Positions 53,373-64,000 of a stretch of 64,000 nt of DNA are shown here, piece by piece. The translations under genes and the position numbers were made by a program. The stretch's first letter is position 1, and every line of letters begins with the position of its first letter. The stretch comes from Paramacrobiotus metropolitanus (Eukaryota > Tardigrada > Eutardigrada > Parachela > Macrobiotidae). The stretch lies in the NCBI RefSeq assembly GCF_019649055.1, contig NW_026570222.1:496001-560000 (forward strand), in the 5' to 3' direction. The notes below the pieces were generated by a model, which was not told the DNA's origin, made no database searches, and worked only from the letters and a program-made list of their open reading frames with translations.

Positions 53373-54077
53373 TTACTAATTGTAAGATTGTAAGTGCATC
53401 GGTGCATGTGACAGAAGAATGTTGTGTTGAGGTTGAATTTGTTTTTCTGACTCTTCTGCTGGTGTGCTGGTGAATTTCCAGAAGTTCCTGTTCAGGACTG
53501 CATTGGAAATTTGGAATACTGGGACGGAATTGGGTAATGTTTCTATCCAGTCAGTAAGTCAGACATTGTGTTGTAACTGCTGTTTACCGCAAAAATAGAA
53601 TTTTTTGCTGGCAGAACCTTCCCTTTTGTTATGCCCGCTACATTTGCCACGTTCTGCTGCAGTGCGTAAACTGCAAATAAACGTAGTCAGCCCGGCGTAG
53701 TATGACGTAGCGCAAAGCTTGCGTAAAGCAAGCCGACAAGCACTCACGGCTCACGATATTATTATTGCTGATTATTGCAGCATGCGCGGCAGCTACAGTG
53801 GCCATACGCAGTTATAATTTATCGATATGATGCAGAAAACATTTCGTGAGATACATTTTCACTTCGACCTGTTTCAACAAGGATCGAAAACGTTGGTTTC
53901 GAATTTTGAATGCCGTACAGTGTGTGCTCTATGGAGGTGTTTTACTGGGTTACTGAGAAGGCAGATTTGAGATGACAGTCTCCACAACAAGTTAGCATTT
54001 CCCACAAATCTGTGATTTGGACTTCGGAGTGTTGTGGTGTTACGGTTTCTGCTTGATCAAGCGATCAAAACAACGTC
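53373..54077. other. DENND5 upstream region
   Basis: No exon is recognised. The segment between the hAT element and the DENND5 ATG should include its promoter and 5' UTR. Confidence 0.4.
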
Positions 54078-57000
54078 ATGGCTTTCCAGGCTCCGGACAA
54101 AAACAACAGACTTGCGGATTATTTTGTTATTTGTGGACTTGATCCATCAGGTGGATTGGAACTCGAAACATTATCTTGTAAGTCCATATTCAAAACGGAT
54201 TTTGCTATTTTTCGAACGCTGACAATAAGGTTTGCGAGAAATAAATTTCAATTATCTCATTATCTGTATCAGCAATCCGAATTACGTAAGTCATGGGTGA
54301 CTAACAATCGGTAAGTTAGAATCATAAAATAATAAGTAATATAAATTCTTTTGCCTGTCGCTTCTAAAAGATGGTGAAAAATCATGTTTTTAAGTTACAC
54401 GGGGTTGCGAATAATCAATTTGTATTCGCACTGAACTTATTGCAGAGCATTGCTGTGAAGAGAAAGTTTGTTTTTGGGAAATTGTTTTTGTTTTTGGGAA
54501 AGTTTGTTTTTGGGAAAAGCTGCTTCCTTACAGAACTTGTTTCGGCACAGGAAGTTCACAAGCACTTTTGTTCCTCGTTGTGTAACCAGAATATTTTTGA
54601 CAGTTTTTATTCGTCAAAATAACTAAATTTTAATTTCGTATTTTGCTAGTACTAGAATAGTAACGTGGTCTTTACAAAAATCACGGTGAATTCAAAATTC
54701 CAGCCCGAATTATTGGTGCATGATACTTAACGATTATAGCGTTTATTTAAACCGTGTTTTACATTTCTGTAACCAGTAACTCACTAAACCATTAACTTTT
54801 TTGATTTAAGTACGCATTTCTTCTTACGAAATTACGATGTTAATGATTAATTGTAAAGGAATGTTACTTGATTGAAGTTAAATATACTGTAACTTTATCT
54901 GGATAGTGCAGGCAAGCTTCGTATAAAAAATTATCCAAAAAATTGAATATTACTTGTAAGTATAAAATACTTACATATATTGATGTTAGGTATTCAATTA
55001 TTTTCCATTGAAACGTTTTATCGTGACTTAAAATGTTCTTGCGGCCCTCGGTTAAAGGGTGCTGCGATTACTTAATTGGGCATTTTTCTGGTATGGTATT
55101 GACGTGTGAGTTTGATCCATTTTGAATATGACGATTATCTTAAAATTTTTAGCCGATGAAGCGTATGAAAATCTGGCACCATTGGAACGACCATACAGGA
55201 GCCGTTTGCTGGCCCATTATCCGGAGGATGTGGTGTGGAATCCGTTTGACGAGAAGGCGATTCGCATGGTTGGTGTGGTTGCTCGATAAAGAACCATTTT
55301 GGCTACTGTTTAAGTGGGCTTCTCATCTGTTAGGCGAACAGATGATCTCTTCCGCCTGTCTGTGTGTGTGGTTGACAATATGCCGCATAGTGGCTGATCT
55401 GTAACGGCGATAACTCAGTTATGACATGCTTGTGTTGCAGTTATGCATGCCTGCCGGTCTGACTTTCCGGACGGAAAAGCACATAACCGGTCCCAAGTAC
55501 CACACTTTCATCGTGACGCGCGAAGACGGTAGCCGGTGTTTTGGTTATGCCTTGATTATGTTTGAGGAGGTCAAGGACAGTAATATCTGCTGCGCGATTA
55601 GGACACTGCAGGTGCCGCGTTTGATAGTTGCTAGTGCGTGTTTGTCCGTTGGTAACCGGAAGTGTCGGTTTATTGCAACAGGAAATGCATCTGGCTGAAG
55701 TGACATTAAAACGGCACCAGTATGTGGGAAAGGCATCCTACACCAGCTCACTTCCCCGTTCAATGAAGCTGGGCAGCCGCAAGTTGTCACTGGCGGAGGA
55801 TACCAGCGACGGTTCGCTCTACGATATGGCCAAAGATAAATTATTCGTCAGCAAATGCATTGCATATGTCTCGCAGCATCAGTTTATGACCGCATTCCGT
55901 TACTTGTTGCTATCGCTGCACGAACGTTACCGAGCACCGGCACCGCATGAACTGCCAGTGGAAAGTTACGTCTTCAACGTGCTGTATGAAATCTCCGCGC
56001 CGAACCTAGGGCAGAGCTCACGGTTTTATTTTTACCCGGATTCACATTTTTTGCTGCAAAGACCAAGTAGGTTACAATATTGTAACTCGTTGTAAGTGGA
56101 AGTTTGACAGAAGTCCTGTGGACTTTCGGCTAAAAAAACAAAAATTAGCAAATTGGACGTGGAATCTCATGTTTTTATGACCGACCGCGTTGTACTTACT
56201 TGAAAGTAAATTCATGGACGAATATTTCTTGATCGACCTGAATGCTTTATTCTCAAATTGATTCTGAAAGCAGTTATTGATGGTCATGTTTGCCATAATT
56301 AGCAGACAATATTGACTGCGTAATAAGCGTAATTCTACCTTTGCTCACGATAAGTGGGTCGACTCAGCAGCATTTTATAACTTAATGAGGTAGAATTTGT
56401 CAGATGCGTCAGCACTCGTTCAGGGGACGATTACATATTATATGATTTTCATAGGTGACCAAGAGATTCCTTTATTTGAATATTCACTGCGTGCATTTTT
56501 CGGATTATTTGGAGTGGATACTGCAGTGGATCTTATTACGTGCGCCTTGCTGGAGCATCAGATTCTCCTCTGCTCAAAAGGTATTAAGTGTCTGCATGTT
56601 TGGCTTGTTCTAAGGCATCCACTAACAACTTGTTGTCTGCGATTTGGGGAAACAGATCACTTTTTGCTCGTGCTGGTCGCGGAATCTGTGACGAATCTCC
56701 TTTTCCCATTCTCATGGCAGCATGTTTACGTGCCGATTCTTCCTGACTCAATGCAGATGTTTTTGGACGCACCGGTACCATTTATTATGGGACTTCACCG
56801 GCGCGATGTCATTGGAGATATGCCACGCACTGAGGTTTGTTAATAAGCCATGCTTAAAAAATAAAATTTTGTTTGTGTATTAGTTGACGGAAATTCCATT
56901 TCATGCTTCGTTTCTGTCAGATTAAGATCTAGAACATCGCAGACAACATACACGTAAACCGAGTGGAATATTTATCGCAGACTATATAAATATTTCTCCC

Positions 57001-60000
57001 ATATATATGGAATCCGTATATTTCGCATTAGTAAAACTTGACCACGATGTACTTGACCACGTTTACATGTACGTACATTTCTGTTAAGCAAAAGTTTTTT
57101 GGGGTGCCTTTACGGCCCGTTATTGTACGGTGTATTTACAGGGCAATGTTTGTTTTGTGGATATCGATGCGCAGAAAGTGCGAATGCCTGAAGATATTCC
57201 GTGCTTTCCGGATCGAACAGAGTTCATCCGTGAATTGAAAGACGTGATTAAGTGTTATGGCGCGACACTCAATATCGATTATCTTCGCCAGCGAGTGCAA
57301 CATAAGGATCGTGGGTTTCAACGGAAATATTCTTTGACAGACCTTACCGAAGCTGGTTGCTTTAAAGATTCCGGTCAAACCAAGAATGTTCCTCCTGTAA
57401 CTCCGTATCCTTCGAGAATGAAAATGGCACTGCAGCCAAAGAGCAATAACTCAAAAGTGGGCTACCAGGGAGCTGTGGGTTCTTATGGAGATGAAAATGG
57501 CGAGCGGTTGGCGGTAAAAAAGACAAGCAAACTGAATGCCATCGAACCTAGCACGCTTTATGCTATGTCGTATGTGGATGATATGAAATTTAATAATGCA
57601 GTGCGCGAAGTTTTCGTCAACCGATTTGTTCAGATATTTTATTCGTATGAACATTTTGTTCTTCATGCGGGAAAAGATTTGGAATCCTGGAAGAGCAACC
57701 GAGACAGCGTGCATACTTTTGACAAGGTAGAGTTTTTCGGTAATTTTTTTCATGGAGTGGGGTACGCGTTAATGTGCTTCAATTTGTTTCTGCTATTATC
57801 CGTTAATCATCCTTAATAAATATTTTATCTAGATTTTGTGTTTTTTTGTGATTATTAATGGTAGTATGGACTTACCTTTGGCATAACTTGCAGACGACTT
57901 TCCTTTCCGATCAGCCAGATACCCACGTGCCGTTTCTTTCACCGTTTCTTGAAACACAGATGTTTGCTACATTCGTGGACTGTAAAATTTTGAGCTCATT
58001 TGGCGAGATCTCGTTGGCAGTCCGTGTGTTTGATAGTCGGATTGAGAAGCTGAAAGATCAAGTTGGCGATACTCTTGTCCGTGCTGTGAAGTATCAGCCT
58101 TGTTCAACTGTTGAAAAATCTGGTTTGTGCATGCATTCATCGGCATGAATCCTATTGTTGTGTCGGTTGATTAAATAAATATTGTTTTTTTCGTGTTATA
58201 GAATCCGCTCTCATCCAACGGGTGAAACGTCTCGATACTGCCAGTCCGAAGCCGGGCAAGTTGACCAATTTCCGAACGTTGGTGCCAGATTGCGATTATC
58301 TGACCTTTCCGTTCCTCGATGAGAAACTAATGAATCCGGAGTCTGAACCGTTAGTTGTTGTATTAGTGACAACTTAAACTAAAATCGGAAAAAAAAGAAA
58401 TCATGCACTATGATTTGTATTTTGTAGAACGAAGCGACTGGCCATAAACACTAAAAAGAAAGAGAATGCGTCACCTAAACATGTTCCATCAGATCCTAAT
58501 GTAAGTCGGTTGCACAGTTGTACTTGACAATAGTAGAATTGTTATTCTGGTTTGACTTAACAATAAACTTGACTTGGCTAAGTTCGCCTGGCAGTATGAA
58601 ATTTTGAGTAGTATCGAACAGAGTTATTATTCTTTCTGGCAGTCAAAGTCAGCCGATACTGTGGTACTATGAACAACTGATTGTTCGAAATATGAATGGT
58701 TTCTTTTTCTAAACATGCATTGCGATTGGCTTTCCAGAATTCATTCTTAATAAATGAATGAATGTCTTGAGACCGTCCATTGACTCTTTTGTTTGCTGGG
58801 TCTAACTGAGGGTTTTTATTGACGTAGTTTAATTGTTCTTCCGGTACTTTCATCTTTACTGAATGCATGGAAAAAGCTTCTAGCGTTGCTGTACTTTCTT
58901 TAGGCTTCCAGTGTAACTTGATTATTCTATGTTCCAAAGCTAAGCAAAGAAACACAGCATTTGATTATGCTAATTGAATGCCTTCAGTAGCAAACTTATC
59001 TGTTGAAATTAGTAAGTACGTTTTCTTAATTAATTCATTGCTTAAAAGCTGAGCATTTTAAATTTTATACTGACAGAATTCGGCAGTTATGGTTGACTGA
59101 ATATTAATTTATGAAATTTAGATGGCGCAAAGACTGAATCGACCCAGATTAAACACTTACTCAAGTGTCATGGAAATGACCCCTTCGATGATCGCAACTG
59201 AAAATTGGGATTTTGTGGATAAATTGCTGAAGGAATGCAAAATTAGGGTGATAATTGGGCATTTCATATAACTGATATATGCGTTTGAACTATTTTGCTG
59301 TATGGTTTTGGTTCATTGGTTTTTAGACGAAAAAGATGTTGGTGGAAAAGCTGAGCAAGGAAGCTGTAGAGTTGGGCCATAATGAGGGTTATGTAACCGG
59401 CGTAGAGGAAAACACTCAGATTGCCAGTTTATGTGATTTGTTGGAACGTGTGTGGAGCCATGGGCTATACCTCAAACAAGTGCGTTTAGTGTGTGTTTTT
59501 GCTTTTACTGAGCGGGTTTTAATGGATTGTTTCATTTTTTCTGCAGGGAAAGTCTTCCTTATGGTCACATTTGCTCTACTATCAACAGCGGCACGAGCGC
59601 TCAGACATTGGCAAAAGGCTAAGCGATGTTGCAGAAACATCTCCAGGTATCACGGGATGACCGTGGAATTGTATTGGCTGAAAACTTTTTTTCCTGGAAT
59701 CTGGACTGATCCCTTGTGTGATGACTGTGATCTAACCTGTTTCTGCTCTTTTTGGCAGCTTTCGCTTGGCAGGTTCTGCGTAAAAGGCTGGAATGTATGT
59801 TCCAGAATATTTAATAATAGACGATGTGATATTTTCTACCATTACTTTAGTTTGGAGGTTCATTTCCTATTGTTGTCACAATTATTGTGTCTTTGAAATT
59901 TGGTGGGGCCTAATTCTAATTCTAAAATTATTTCAAATAATTTTAAATTGGTTAATTATGTAGTTCAAATTATTCAGTTCGACTTTTCGACTTTCTTCGG

Positions 60001-63000
60001 AAAGTTTGATGGTTTACGCTTGCTTTAAGCTCGCATGCCTGCTAAACAGCCTGCTTGTTCTGGGTCAATTATTATTGTGCTCCCTTATTTAGGATTGCTG
60101 TGTTTGTGTGGCTTACATTTAGTTTAGTGATTTTCAACAGGAATAAATAGCACCAAGCCGCCTCAGTTTCCTCGTGCATCCTCAGTGGATGTTTCGGGAT
60201 TGAGTAGCGGCACACTTTCCAGGCTACAACGTTTTGTTGGTTCCGTTAAGTCACCAAATGCCGGTGTGTATGAGTGCTTTGATTTGTTTTGTTTTATCCT
60301 AACTTATTTCGATTTTATCCGTTGCAGCAAGCTGTTAAAGCAAAAATTTTTTTTTGGTTATTTTCTGTCGATTTCCTGAGTTATGTATTCCGACATTACC
60401 GTTGCTTATAAATAATTTTAAGTAGTCGTGTCGAGTATGCGTGCGGTGCGGATTTTAAATCACGGATTATGGTAGTTTCACGATGTCAGTTTCTTCTTAT
60501 CATAATCTGTAATTATTATTATTCTAGATCTCACGGCAGTTAATGTAGAGCTGCAATCACATTCGAATTTGGACAGTAGTCGAGGACGATCAATGGCCGA
60601 CCGTGATTTAGTTGCCGGCAATGATTGCACACCGTCGTTGATATTCGATATGAAGTACGTTTGACTAAAACAGCTAGTAATACACATTTTAAATTGAATG
60701 TTTTTGTGAACTAAGCGTGGAGATTTTCTTTATTTTAGAAATGTGTTGGCCATGCCGGAATTAAAAAGCGCTCTGGGTTATGCTCGTGCTTGGGTACGGC
60801 TCTCACTGGAAAAGAAGTTGTTGGCTAAACATCTCAAAGAACTTTTATCGGATGGACAATTACTGGAGTAAGTGGAAAATTTGTCTTTGATTTGGTATAA
60901 CTTAAAAATGTTAATGTTCGTTTCAGAACACTCTACAAGCGTTATGCATTTCTGCGTAACGAAGATGAAAGGGAGCAGTTTTTATACCATTTACTGTCGT
61001 TGAATGCGGTGGATTTTTACTGTTTTACGAACACCTTTACGACAACTCGTGAGTACACGAACTTATCTGTGTGTCGGTGTTATAACTACACGTATTAATG
61101 TGGTTTGTGGTGCGATATTATTTTTTAATTCGGAATCGAAAATCTAATTTTGAATTAACAACATACTTGTACGTTGCACTCTTCTTGGGAAGCTTGGTTT
61201 TAATTCGTAATCTTTGACTGATAATTTGTTTCAGTGGTCCCGTACCGCGTTATCATTAGTCCCAGCCGCAAATACTCTTCCTCCGTTCCATCGAGTTTTT
61301 GGATATGCACTGGAGGCACTCTTGGTGACTCGGGAAACGTTTCGGCTACGAAAAGCAACCTCCAGATGGTCTTCCAGGTGGGTCTCAACATTTGGCGACT
61401 CGTTTCATTTATTCAAGTTTATTATCCTTGTTTAGAGGAAAAACATTGGTTTACTGACAACAGTTCGTATCGGTTTGGACAAGACTGCATTAAATGTCAA
61501 ATGGCTAATTGATCACATTATCGTGCGCAATGAAGTCACCGGACATATGGCCAAGTAAAACCTCAAATACTTAGCAGCTTGGAGATGACACGTTATCGAA
61601 ATAGATCCTATTTTTAGGTTTCCCTGTGGTCGATGGTTGGGTCGGGGTGTGGATGATGGGAGCGTGGAACGCTTGTTAGTAGCCGAGTATGCACCGACTA
61701 TTGGAGAATCACATAGCTCGGCTAACATTAGCGAATATTCCACACTTCCACGCACACCGCAGCGCTGTCGCTCCCCGAGTGCCAATCGGAAGTCGAATGA
61801 ACTGCGTAAGTCAGAAACAGTGTTCGAAATTTTACGATTTTGCTAATCAAATTCGTACATGAACCTGTATCCAAAATTTATGCGAAATGTTGCCATTTTT
61901 AATTGGCTTCGTTTTTTCTTGTTTTTTATGTGTATTTGCAGGAAACAGCAAAAAGTGTGCGAATTAGCAATGTTGCTGACGGTCTTTTGTCGTTTTTTTG
62001 CTTAGGATTCACTACGTCAGAAATTCAGCAGATGCTGGGAGATTCAGCTAACAGTATTGTTAAATATTTCTTCAAGCCTGACAAAGAGGTTGGGTGGTTA
62101 TTCTTTTGTGTGGAATGTGAATATCGTAATGAATTTGCATTTATTTCGATACAGAGAGGCAGCATGACCATGCTGCTCTGCGGTGAAATGGGATTGATTT
62201 TTTGTATCGAACAAGCCTTAATGCATGGCTATTCCCCATTGAGGTTACTGCGTCAACCGTATCTATGGAGTGTTTTTGGTGAGTGGAACGCGTTTTTATG
62301 TGAAACGTGGCTGGAGTAAAAAGTACAAGTTAATTTATTCGGAGGGTGATTGCAGAAAAAACAGATCAATTTTTCCGAACGGAACTGCTTGGAAAAACAC
62401 CGATGACAGGCGAGCGCCATGAAAACGTGCGCATGTTCTGCCGCAGTATTGGCAAAATCAATCGATCGTTGCACTCGCTTGGCAAAGATGGGAAATTCCA
62501 AGTGTTTGCTGCTATTTCGCTGCGGTAAGCTTATGAGCGCGTTGTTGAGTGCATTTGATAACGACTACCGATATATCATTTTAAAATAACTGGTATATTT
62601 TAATTAAATAACTGGTATATTTTAAATAAGGTTTTTCATTTTTTATACTGTCATATCGTTTGATGTTGTGATGAGAAAACGAGAAAGTAATGCGCGATTT
62701 TAAAACTGGTAGTTTAGGTTATATTACTTGCGCCTTGGCTTTATTTACAAATATATCTACGTTGGTGCGAAAGTATTTCATGAACTGTATATACTGTCAA
62801 CTCTTTACCTGTTTACACTAATTGTAATAAATTTCTCTGGTTTTTTCAACAGAGATCGCATGCTGCACAAGTGGCTGGAATTGATCAGCACGTGCCCGAT
62901 CGTGGACACGATGTATGAGCGAGACAGTTTTATTCGGGATCCGATTTTATTTCGTTTCATGATTGCCATTATTCGATCCTTGGACGATTACAAGATCGTC

Positions 63001-63036
63001 CTGGAGCCATCCTTAACCAAGGGCATTGAATTGTGA
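54078..63036 (+). CDS. DENND5: DENND5 (Rab6-interacting protein 1 family), 24 exons, about 1,333 aa
   Basis: DENND5 proteins bind Rab6 through their RUN domains and act on Rab39-type GTPases in Golgi-endosome traffic. Exons: 54078-54177, 55153-55268, 55441-55611, 55682-56066, 56455-56580, 56656-56834, 57142-57726, 57894-58122, 58202-58349, 58428-58500, 59122-59247, 59327-59479, 59547-59646, 60141-60263, 60528-60654, 60739-60867, 60927-61048, 61235-61377, 61436-61554, 61618-61805, 62006-62088, 62155-62278, 62356-62524, 62853-63036. All phases agree (human DENND5A: 1,287 aa). u[38 protein letters not shown]. c[34 protein letters not shown]. d[29 protein letters not shown]1 starts about 715 ([33 protein letters not shown]) and runs to about 990 ([20 protein letters not shown]). 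PLAT: about 998-1105 ([20 protein letters not shown] at its end). RUN2: about 1150-1325. ATTAAA at 63247 could be the poly(A) signal. The 975-bp first intron could hide a short exon of the uDENN linker. Confidence 0.96.
54464..54518. repeat. Short tandem repeat in DENND5 intron 1
   Basis: Three or four copies of GTTTGTTTTTGGGAAA-like units in tandem, inside the intron 54178-55152. Confidence 0.6.
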
Positions 63037-63196
63037 TAACTTGGGACACCTTAAGTTGATAAGAGCATGTGTGATTGATTGCGGTTTGACCGAATGAGGG
63101 GATGCATGTTTGGATGTCAAACATATAGACATCTGCCAAAGATCTCTGCCAGTATTGACTGTTTAAATTTTTTAACACTTTTTGTGTGAGTTAACA

Positions 63197-63202
63197 TTTA
63201 TT
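63197..63202 (-). terminator. Likely poly(A) signal of the convergent minus-strand gene
   Basis: On the minus strand AATAAA lies about 120 bases after the stop codon of the gene ending at 63322. The two convergent 3' ends (this gene and DENND5) therefore probably overlap or nearly meet. Confidence 0.45.
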
Positions 63203-63321
63203 TCAGCATGTTACGTACATGTTTACCGAAAATGAGAAAAGTATAAATTAAACTTGACCTGTGCAATGGAGAAGTTCAGTTAAGGAAATAAGGCTGTTCA
63301 TCTCCGTTAATACTTGAAAGC

Positions 63322-64000
63322 TTATTTTCGGTTATTGCGTAAAACTCCCCGGAAATCTACTTGGCCAACGGGTACATGGCTTTTGGACAACGTCTGACCG
63401 GGATTCCAGTTGGATTTCTTCAGGAATTTGCGGAAATCGGTTGGATTTCCGTTATGGGTTTCAGTTTCTATGACTTCCTCGATGGTGGCAATAGATGCTG
63501 CGGTATTTTTATTGTTTTCGTTGTTTGGTCTGGAATTCGCCTGGACTTGTGAGGTTTTCGGTGGACGAGATTCCCCCTTTCTGCATGTGACATAAAATTC
63601 AGTAACTAATAATAAGTTCAACAGATGTCGTAACTTACTTTGCGCTATGTCGGCTTTTTCGATCCGCAACCTGTGCTTCCGCTGGGGATACTGGTTGAGG
63701 ATGTTGATTGGTTAAATTTCTGAGAGGATTACGCTGCGGATGCAGACGTTCGATGCTGTGATCCGGCTTCATGTCTCTCTTCCAGGATTGAGATCGGGAG
63801 CGGTTTCCCTCGGATCCAGAATCCGAAAGGACGGTGCTTCGCTCAAATACCGCAATAACGTCGCGGACGCGCGGCCTGACAGGATAAAATATTTGCAGAC
63901 GTTTTAAACACGCCGAATATGCATTGCATTAAATAATTACCGTTTGCTGGCGTCGGCTTCTTTGCGGGTATTTGGTTTACTGCGGGCGTTTTCCGTGTCT
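63322..64000 (-). CDS. 3' end of a gene with C-terminal DFRxxL motifs (partial)
   Basis: Three exon parts on the minus strand join in phase: 64000-63941 (continuing beyond the window), 63875-63639 and 63580-63322, with GT-AG introns. The visible C-terminus of about 185 residues is polar and probably disordered, rich in Ser, Arg, Asn and Pro. It ends with two motifs, DFRKFLKKS and DFRGVLRNN, the second six residues from the stop. DFRxxL is the repeated F-actin-binding motif of smooth-muscle myosin light chain kinase and relatives. An actin-associated protein is therefore possible, but in MLCK the motifs lie at the N-terminus, so identity stays open. The gene is convergent with DENND5, 285 bp between stop codons. 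Confidence 0.7.

Noticed and set aside
61942-61969. Alternative DENND5 acceptor after TTTGCAG
   Set aside because: It leads to a stop after seven residues in the required phase; the acceptor at 62005 continues the conserved RUN2 sequence.

Overview
This 64 kb window is nuclear DNA of an intron-rich animal. Its genes are split into many short exons with mostly small GT-AG introns, and gene spacing is about 0.3-8 kb. It encodes animal-specific proteins: dystrophin, mitochondrial glycerol-3-phosphate dehydrogenase with EF-hands, a CHERP-like splicing factor, DENND5, and a W(X6)W-amide (myoinhibitory peptide / allatostatin-B) precursor. The multi-copy neuropeptide precursor points to a protostome invertebrate, most likely an ecdysozoan. 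The compact introns would fit, for example, a tardigrade, but the species is inference only. I spliced every gene by hand. In the four large genes (dystrophin 51 exons, GPD2 16, CHERP 2, DENND5 24) every exon joins in phase to a full-length product.

Layout. 1-8084: repeat-rich flank dominated by a 3.7 kb transposon-like element (516-4239) with long terminal inverted repeats, a 9-bp target-site duplication and a nested near-perfect 586-bp inverted repeat. 8085-26583 (+): complete dystrophin, about 2,703 aa, with a candidate internal first exon at 21229-21278. 27313-29906 (+): ELOVL-type fatty acid elongase whose fourth exon carries an 11-bp tandem duplication that breaks the frame. 30994-33421: 2.4 kb imperfect palindromic element with an 11-bp target-site duplication, invaded by a second foldback element. 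33906-35239 (+): short CHERP-like protein. 36461-41566 (+): GPD2. 41567-45766: no gene seen. 45767-46321 (-): single-exon MIP neuropeptide precursor. 46322-54077: repeat-rich, with a LINE 3' fragment, a foldback element, and a 1,049-bp hAT-type element with an 8-bp target-site duplication and a smaller nested element. 54078-63036 (+): DENND5 (Rab6-interacting protein 1 family). 63322-64000 (-): 3' end of a convergent gene whose C-terminus has two DFRxxL motifs.

The genes are functionally unrelated housekeeping, muscle and neural genes; there is no sign of an operon. Dystrophin links actin to the sarcolemmal dystroglycan complex. GPD2 feeds electrons from cytosolic glycerol-3-phosphate into the mitochondrial quinone pool. 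ELOVL extends fatty acids in the ER. CHERP acts in splicing. DENND5 acts on Rab GTPases at the Golgi and endosomes. MIP is a secreted neuropeptide. The most notable observations are the phase-matched internal dystrophin first exon, the frame-breaking duplication in the elongase, and two unrelated Mutator-like foldback elements that share a 12-bp TGTAC minisatellite. Exon limits rest on splice consensus, reading phase and family conservation; no transcript evidence was available.
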